From Candidatus Aciduliprofundum sp. JdFR-45 (GTDB lineage Archaea; Thermoplasmatota; Thermoplasmata; Thermoplasmatales; JdFR-45), in contig MTNG01000091.1 in NCBI GenBank assembly GCA_002011395.1, forward strand, positions 1-10,121: a stretch of 10,121 nt of DNA, given 5' to 3'. The position numbers and the translations under genes are program-made. The notes beneath the pieces were generated by a model. That model saw only the letters and a program-made list of their open reading frames with translations, made no database searches and had not been told where the DNA came from. Below, in pieces: positions 7,191 through 10,121 of the stretch (the stretch's first letter is position 1; each line of letters begins with the position of its first letter).

Positions 7191-7526
7191 ATGCCCATAG
7201 ACCCCGCAAAGGCATGGGAACTGTCTCAGAAATTATCGGACCCATATTCGGCGCGCATTCTGAGAGCCACACTGGGGATACCAAAGGACGCCATAACGCT
7301 CAGTCGGGAACTCGGCATTCCCATAGCGGTCACCTACAGACGCATAAAGGACCTGCTCCAACTCGGACTCCTGGAAGAGGCTGGCAGGAGACTGACGAAG
7401 AAAGGCAAATGGATAACTCTCTACAGGAGCACCGTGCGCGAATTCCAGATATTCATGGAAGATGGGAAGATGAAGCTCAGAATAGTTTTCAGGGGCGATA
7501 GAAAGGAAGAGGCGGAACTGACGTGA
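7191..7526 (+). CDS. Small winged-helix (ArsR-like) putative transcription regulator, paralogue 1
   Basis: 111 residues from ATG 7191. GAGGTG at 7176-7181 lies 9 bases upstream. GTG 7179 and TTG 7182 are also in frame but fall on that site. The middle is a winged helix-turn-helix: KLSDPYSARILRATLG (first helix), ITLSRELGIPIAVTYRRIKDL (helix-turn-helix), LLQLGLLEEAG and a wing rich in Lys/Arg. The C-terminal 35 residues form predicted strands (STVREFQIFMEDGKMKLRIVF) that may be a dimerisation or ligand part. No cysteine or histidine metal site is seen. It follows the GvpD-like gene with a 13-base gap to this start and should be co-transcribed with it. The protein encoded at 7622-7915 has the same layout, so these are two diverged paralogues. 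DNA binding is inferred from fold. Targets unknown. Confidence 0.72.
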   Translation: MPIDPAKAWELSQKLSDPYSARILRATLGIPKDAITLSRELGIPIAVTYRRIKDLLQLGLLEEAGRRLTKKGKWITLYRSTVREFQIFMEDGKMKLRIVFRGDRKEEAELT

Positions 7527-7582
7527 TCTGTCAGGGAATTGTTAAAGATGACCCTCCCATTCACACCTCTGGAATTTTAGAT

Positions 7583-7597
7583 GAAACTTTTTTATGC
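7583..7597 (+). promoter_or_regulatory. Internal leaderless promoter before the second winged-helix gene
   Basis: GAAAC (7583-7587, BRE-like) followed by a T-run ending TTTTTATG (7589-7596) is centred about 28-30 bases before ATG 7622, the spacing expected for a leaderless archaeal transcript. The surrounding 95 bases (7527-7621) are clearly AT-richer than the flanking genes. The six-T run (7588-7593) could also act as a terminator for the upstream genes, so the same spot may separate two transcription units. Confidence 0.5.
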
Positions 7598-7621
7598 TAT
7601 CGTTTCTCTATACGCCACACC

Positions 7622-7915
7622 ATGGACGTTCTGAGAATCGTGGGAGCGCTCTCCAGCGAGGCGGCCCTTAAGATACTGGATGAGGCCGTCAACAGACCCG
7701 TCAGGTGCTCCGATATATCACTCCGAAGGGTTATCTCCCCCAGCACGTGCTACAAGAAGTTTCGCGAGTTGAAAGCCCTCGGGCTGATAGTGGAGGGGGA
7801 TGACGGGGCGGTATGCCCCTACACCCGCATATCTGTGGTCTTTGAAAAGGGCACCCTGAGGGTGAGCCTTGAGGGCGAGGAGAGCAGAGAGGTCGTGTGG
7901 GAGGTGCCGCCATGA
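7622..7915 (+). CDS. Small winged-helix putative transcription regulator, paralogue 2
   Basis: 97 residues from ATG 7622. The frame is open back to GTG 7523, which would overlap the preceding stop, but the extension spans an AT-rich promoter-like stretch and has no counterpart in the paralogue encoded just upstream, so the short form is preferred. Layout: first helix IVGALSSEAALKILDEAV, helix-turn-helix SLRRVISPSTCYKKFREL, then KALGLIVEGDDGAV as turn and wing, and a C-terminal hairpin (YTRISVVFEKGTLRVSLE) that lines up with the C-terminal strands of paralogue 1. It is shorter and less basic in the wing than its neighbour. It ends in an ATGA overlap with the next gene, so it is coupled to the two KaiC-like genes downstream. 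Likely role: local regulator of this cluster, possibly autoregulatory given its own promoter (inference). Confidence 0.68.
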   Translation: MDVLRIVGALSSEAALKILDEAVNRPVRCSDISLRRVISPSTCYKKFRELKALGLIVEGDDGAVCPYTRISVVFEKGTLRVSLEGEESREVVWEVPP

Positions 7916-8565
7916 ACGAGAAGGACATCAGGATAATGAGATACCTGGACGCGAAGATGGACGACCTCAAGGGGATGCATCTCTTTGACACCGATTACAC
8001 GCAGATAGCCCGCCTCAATTTGATACTCCTTGCGCTCCTCCTTCAGGAAAGGGGGTACCGCGGCATAGTTGTCACCGTGGACAGGCCGCATCAGTACATG
8101 GCCTACCTCATGGACCTGCATAAAATACCGCAGGAAAACGTGATATACATTGACCTCATACTCAACTACTCAGGTCTGGAGCTGAAAAGGGAGAGAACGC
8201 GTTTCACCCGCGGTCCATTTGAGATAGACCTGTTTGAGAACATGCTCACCAAGGGATACAGCTGGACGGGCGAGGAGGCGGACAGAATTGACCTGAGTGC
8301 TGTGGACTTCATACTGATAGACAACGTCTCCACGCTTATGTATTACAACACCTTCAGACGCGTGTCGGATTTCATAAGAAATTTCGCCCTGAAGGTTAAG
8401 GCAATAGGGTCGCTTCGTGGAATAATCACAATAGATTCAAATCATCAGGAGCACCTGTTCAAGGTCTCCCGCATATACTCGGACCTCGTCCTGAGGGTGG
8501 AGAAGGACTGGTTCTTCAAGGATGTTGAGATACCAGGAGGTGATGTTGTTGGACAATCTGGTTAG
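7912..8565 (+). CDS. KaiC/RecA-fold protein lacking Walker A (probable inactive ATPase homologue)
   Basis: 217 residues from ATG 7912, which overlaps the preceding TGA by 4 bases and has GGAGGTG at 7900-7906 with 5-base spacing. The overall pattern is RecA-like: a long hydrophobic helix LNLILLALLLQERGYRGIVVTVDRP (residues 35-59), a Walker B-like strand VDFILIDNVSTL (131-142), a strand IITIDSN (171-177), then a strand-rich end (SDLVLRVEKDW). Where the P-loop should be, before the first helix, the sequence is MHLFDTDYTQIARLN, with no GxGK[ST], so nucleotide hydrolysis is not expected. The hydrophobic helix is too interrupted by charge at its ends to be called a membrane segment with confidence. 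The 3' end overlaps the start of the intact KaiC-like ATPase gene, suggesting stoichiometric synthesis and a hetero-oligomer of silent and active subunits (inference). The family could not be named more precisely. Confidence 0.6.
   Translation: MNEKDIRIMRYLDAKMDDLKGMHLFDTDYTQIARLNLILLALLLQERGYRGIVVTVDRPHQYMAYLMDLHKIPQENVIYIDLILNYSGLELKRERTRFTRGPFEIDLFENMLTKGYSWTGEEADRIDLSAVDFILIDNVSTLMYYNTFRRVSDFIRNFALKVKAIGSLRGIITIDSNHQEHLFKVSRIYSDLVLRVEKDWFFKDVEIPGGDVVGQSG
8536..8542 (+). promoter_or_regulatory. Ribosome binding site that points to a TTG start
   Basis: GGAGGTG at 8536-8542 directly abuts ATG 8543, leaving no spacer, but lies 6 bases before the in-frame TTG 8549. The other GGAGGTG-type sites in the window have 5-9 base spacers, so TTG 8549 is the better start. 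ATG 8522 is farther upstream and has no site of its own. Confidence 0.55.
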
Positions 8566-9229
8566 GATTCCGACGGGTGTTAGAGGTCTGGACGACCTAG
8601 TTGAAGGGGGTTTCCCCTATCCCGCCGTCATACTGGTGGCGGGGTCAGCGGGAACGGGAAAGACCACGATGGCCCTTCAGTTCCTCAGCAAGGGAGCGGA
8701 GAACGGGGAAGTGGGTCTGTACTTCACCACGCTCAGCGAGCCCACGCAGTGGATGCTCAGGTTCGCATCCCGATTCCAGTTCCTCCGTAAGGAGGATTTC
8801 GGGAAACTCATACACTACGTGGACATGGGGCACATGGTCAGGAGGGCATCCGCCGAGGACCTCATAAGTTTCATAGACGACAAGATAGCCCAGTACATGC
8901 CCCAGAGGGTGGTAATAGATCCCATAACCGTGGTGGGCAACTTCCTCGGAGAGGAGTACAGGGCGTTCCTCTACGACCTCACGACCGACCTTAAAAACTG
9001 GCAGGCGACCACCGTGCTGACGGGAGAGGTGGCGCCCGGACAGATGTACCCGCCCGAGGTGGCCTACGCGGCTGACGGCATAATACTGCTCATGATGGAG
9101 GAGGAGAGCGACGCGCGCAGAAAATACCTGGAAGTTCTGAAGATGCGCGGGACAAACCACGTGACGGGAAAACTGCCCATAGCGATAACGCTGGAAGAGG
9201 GCATCGTGGTCCTGAAGGCATCGTTCTAA
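8549..9229 (+). CDS. KaiC-like RecA-superfamily ATPase, all motifs intact
   Basis: 226 residues from TTG 8549 (228 from ATG 8543). The opening NLVRIPTGVRGLDDLVEGGFP is the standard KaiC/RadA-type entry. Walker A is GSAGTGKT (bases about 8642-8665), followed by ALQFLSKGAENGEVGLYFTTLSEP, where the Glu before Pro corresponds to the catalytic carboxylate of KaiC-family proteins. Walker B is RVVIDPIT. The stretch KMRGTNH near the end is the KaiC MRG-x-H motif, and ITLEEGIVVL closes the domain. It is a single-domain protein like archaeal ArlH and many standalone KaiC homologues, usually acting as an ATP-dependent switch in oligomeric rings. Its gene overlaps that of the Walker A-less homologue by 17 bases (8549-8565). 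No archaellum genes are nearby, so ArlH function is not supported. It ends convergent with hypA, the stop codons sharing bases. Confidence 0.85.
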   Translation: MDNLVRIPTGVRGLDDLVEGGFPYPAVILVAGSAGTGKTTMALQFLSKGAENGEVGLYFTTLSEPTQWMLRFASRFQFLRKEDFGKLIHYVDMGHMVRRASAEDLISFIDDKIAQYMPQRVVIDPITVVGNFLGEEYRAFLYDLTTDLKNWQATTVLTGEVAPGQMYPPEVAYAADGIILLMMEEESDARRKYLEVLKMRGTNHVTGKLPIAITLEEGIVVLKASF

Positions 9230-9597
9230 ACGCGCACGCGCACCTCGCGGAGGTAGCAGTCGCGCCCCCCGGTGATCCTCACGGAACCACCACACTCGGG
9301 GCAGGAGAAGATCGGCATAACATAATGATAGAGGGGGTCCTCCTCAACGGTGATCTCGCCTTCATAGCCGCACTTCTCGCAGGAAATGCGCGCCCTGCTG
9401 ATAACTATGGTGAGGCGTGAGCCCTGAAGTGGCGTGTTCTCCGTGAGCGCCTCGTAGACGAAGCGCATCTGGTCGGGTGAGAGAAACATCAGTTCGCCGA
9501 TCTCAACGACGACCTCCTCCACGGCCTCTATGTCCCGGTCCTTGATGGCCTCCCTGACGGCGTCTATGATGCCCGTGACGATGGAGAGTTCATGCAC
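9226..9597 (-). CDS. hypA: Hydrogenase maturation nickel metallochaperone HypA
   Basis: 123 residues, normal for the family. HypA delivers nickel to the NiFe-hydrogenase large subunit together with HypB. The N-terminus MHELSIVTGII carries the nickel-binding Met1-His2-Glu3, and the zinc site is two CxxC pairs at C73/C76 (CEKC) and C99/C102 (CPEC). The start is GTG at 9597-9595: the frame runs further upstream to 9675, but only this GTG yields the obligatory MHE, and GGAGGTC at 9610-9604 lies 6 bases before it. It overlaps the hypC stop by 8 bases, so the two are translated together. Its TAG stop (9228-9226) interlocks with the TAA of the convergent KaiC-like gene. HypB and the hydrogenase itself are not in the window. 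Confidence 0.95.
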   Translation of the reverse strand: MHELSIVTGIIDAVREAIKDRDIEAVEEVVVEIGELMFLSPDQMRFVYEALTENTPLQGSRLTIVISRARISCEKCGYEGEITVEEDPLYHYVMPIFSCPECGGSVRITGGRDCYLREVRVRV

Positions 9598-9814
9598 CCT
9601 CCAGACCTCCGAGGAGTTCCTCCCACGCCTCCAGCGAGCGCCTCGCCTCCTCCTCGTCCAGCACCTGGATGGCAAAGCCGGCGTGAACTATGACGTAGTC
9701 GCCGACGCTGACATCCACGAACCTCAAATTGACCTCCCGCACAACTCCACCGAAATCAACCTTTCCCGTGTCGCCGCTGATCTCCACCACCTTACCCGGA
9801 TAGGCGAGGCACAT
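9590..9814 (-). CDS. hypC: Hydrogenase maturation chaperone HypC
   Basis: 74 residues, typical length. HypC works with HypD in building the Fe(CN)2CO centre and chaperones the hydrogenase large-subunit precursor. The essential Cys2 is in place in MCLAYPGKVVEI, followed by the conserved VDFGGVVREVNL and VGDYVIVHAGFAIQVLDEEEA. ATG 9814 has no ribosome binding site but sits about 26 bases after a TATA element, so the mRNA is probably leaderless. It is the first gene of a hypC-hypA operon. The C-terminal tail (EAWEELLGGLEGA) is ordinary for the family. Confidence 0.95.
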   Translation of the reverse strand: MCLAYPGKVVEISGDTGKVDFGGVVREVNLRFVDVSVGDYVIVHAGFAIQVLDEEEARRSLEAWEELLGGLEGA

Positions 9815-9819
9815 GGAAC

Positions 9820-9832
9820 CCCCATCATGGGG
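9820..9832. repeat. Palindrome between the hypC TATA box and start (operator candidate)
   Basis: CCCCAT-C-ATGGGG is a perfect 6-bp inverted repeat around one base, lying 6-18 bases upstream of the hypC ATG, between TATA box and start. A protein bound here would block polymerase, so it is a plausible operator for hypCA. A hairpin in the DNA or chance are the alternatives. Confidence 0.4.
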
Positions 9833-9833
9833 T

Positions 9834-9846
9834 GGTTTATTAAACC
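9834..9846 (-). promoter_or_regulatory. hypC TATA box within a perfect palindrome
   Basis: GGTTTA-T-TAAACC is a perfect inverted repeat whose AT core reads TTTAATAAA on the minus strand. Its centre is 26 bases before the hypC ATG (9814), the standard archaeal TATA distance for a leaderless gene. The GC ends flank the TATA symmetrically. Symmetry could in principle allow TBP to bind in either direction. Confidence 0.6.
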
Positions 9847-9870
9847 TTGCCTCCCCTTCAAAAACCTTTG

Positions 9871-9889
9871 GAAATGGAAAAGTTTATCT
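9871..9889 (+). promoter_or_regulatory. Promoter of the rightmost partial gene (divergent from hypC)
   Basis: GGAAA repeated twice (9870-9874 and 9876-9880, BRE-like) precedes AAGTTTATCT (9880-9889). The TATA centre is about 24-25 bases before ATG 9908, predicting a start of transcription around 9908-9911. Together with the hypC TATA at 9834-9846, this makes a compact divergent promoter region of 93 bases. Confidence 0.5.
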
Positions 9890-9907
9890 CATGATTTTGC
9901 CATTGTT

Positions 9908-10121
9908 ATGTCGGCAGTGGGTGATACCGTGGGAGAGGAACTTCCTCAGAACGGAAATCGGTGGGGGCCGATAATATCAAAATGGCTCCGGGAGGGCTCG
10001 GACGACTCCGAGGACCTGGTGGACCTCCCTTGGAACGTGGAGGAGAGGGAGGAAGAGGGCATATACTACATAATGGCGGAGCATCCGAAGGTTCCGTTCC
10101 CCCTCCTGATCGTGGTGAACG
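9908..10121 (+). CDS. Protein of unknown function, N-terminal 71 residues, cut by right edge
   Basis: The frame is open from ATG 9908 to the window end with no stop, using codons like those of the neighbouring genes (GAG, GTG, CTC, ATA and AGG rich). The visible part begins MSAVGDTVGEELPQNG, continues with WGPIISKWLREGSDDSEDL, a very acidic stretch (NVEEREEEG), then GIYYIMAEHPKVPFP and LLIVVN, which looks like the start of an alpha/beta domain with strands YYIMAE and LLIVVN. No family is recognised. An alternative start is GTG 9929, preceded by GGTGAT (9920-9925). If transcription starts near 9910 this would be a normally led mRNA instead of a leaderless one. No signal peptide or membrane segment is visible. 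It is divergent from hypCA, so a functional link to hydrogenase maturation is not implied. Confidence 0.6.
   Translation, partial: MSAVGDTVGEELPQNGNRWGPIISKWLREGSDDSEDLVDLPWNVEEREEEGIYYIMAEHPKVPFPLLIVVN

Noticed and set aside
7588..7593. Six-T run as a confident transcription terminator
   Set aside because: It coincides with the TATA region of the next gene, and a single short T-run without other signals is weak. Mentioned only as a possibility under the promoter.
7912..9229. Archaellum (ArlH) or circadian clock (KaiC) assignment for the KaiC-like genes
   Set aside because: No arl, che or kaiA/kaiB genes are nearby, the intact protein is single-domain, and standalone KaiC-like proteins are common in archaea.
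1..10121. CRISPR array, tRNA or rRNA gene, insertion sequence, or prophage
   Set aside because: No regularly spaced repeats, cloverleaf-like sequence, transposase motif or terminal inverted repeats were seen on either strand. Coding is nearly continuous.

Overview
This is a GC-rich archaeal window. Evidence for Archaea: TATA/BRE-type promoters sit about 25 bases before start codons with almost no leader, GGAGGTG ribosome binding sites are strong inside operons, and the gene families include an HdrA/MvhD set, DUF835, GvpD-like and KaiC-like ATPases, and winged-helix regulators. DUF835 next to KaiC-like ATPases fits the euryarchaeal side, most likely a Thermoplasmatota lineage, with Thermococci-like groups possible. 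That placement is inference, because no rRNA or other marker gene is present.

Region 1 (1-4756, + strand) is a tightly overlapped redox operon: the C-terminal part of HdrA (cut by the left edge), an MvhD-type protein, a FrhB-like/dicluster ferredoxin protein (FlxC-like), an AsrA/HydB-like dicluster protein (FlxB-like), an FAD/NAD(P)/[2Fe-2S] oxidoreductase (FlxA/HydG-like), and a second MvhD-type protein. The set matches the Flx(Flox)-Hdr type of NAD(P)H-linked, flavin-based electron bifurcating complex. The unusual part is two MvhD paralogues, about 61% identical by hand count, flanking the FlxC-B-A block.

Region 2 (4757-9229, + strand) starts with a clear promoter and holds six genes: a DUF835 protein, a GvpD/KaiC-like tandem RecA-fold protein whose second half has lost its P-loop, two paralogous small winged-helix proteins (the second with its own leaderless promoter), a KaiC-like protein without a Walker A motif, and a KaiC-like ATPase with all motifs intact. 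No gas vesicle, archaellum or chemotaxis genes accompany them. This is the best candidate in the window for an undescribed signalling or regulatory module built from intact and degenerate RecA-fold subunits.

Region 3 (9226-9814, - strand) is hypC-hypA, encoding NiFe-hydrogenase maturation factors. It converges on the last KaiC-like gene with interlocked stop codons. Its promoter carries two adjacent near-perfect palindromes. A divergent, partly visible gene of unknown function runs off the right edge from about 9908.

HypC/HypA and the Hdr/Mvh/Flx set both point to hydrogen or NAD(P)H-linked anaerobic metabolism, but no hydrogenase structural gene is in the window. Every stretch longer than 100 bases is coding. 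No tRNA, rRNA, CRISPR, transposon or attachment site was seen.
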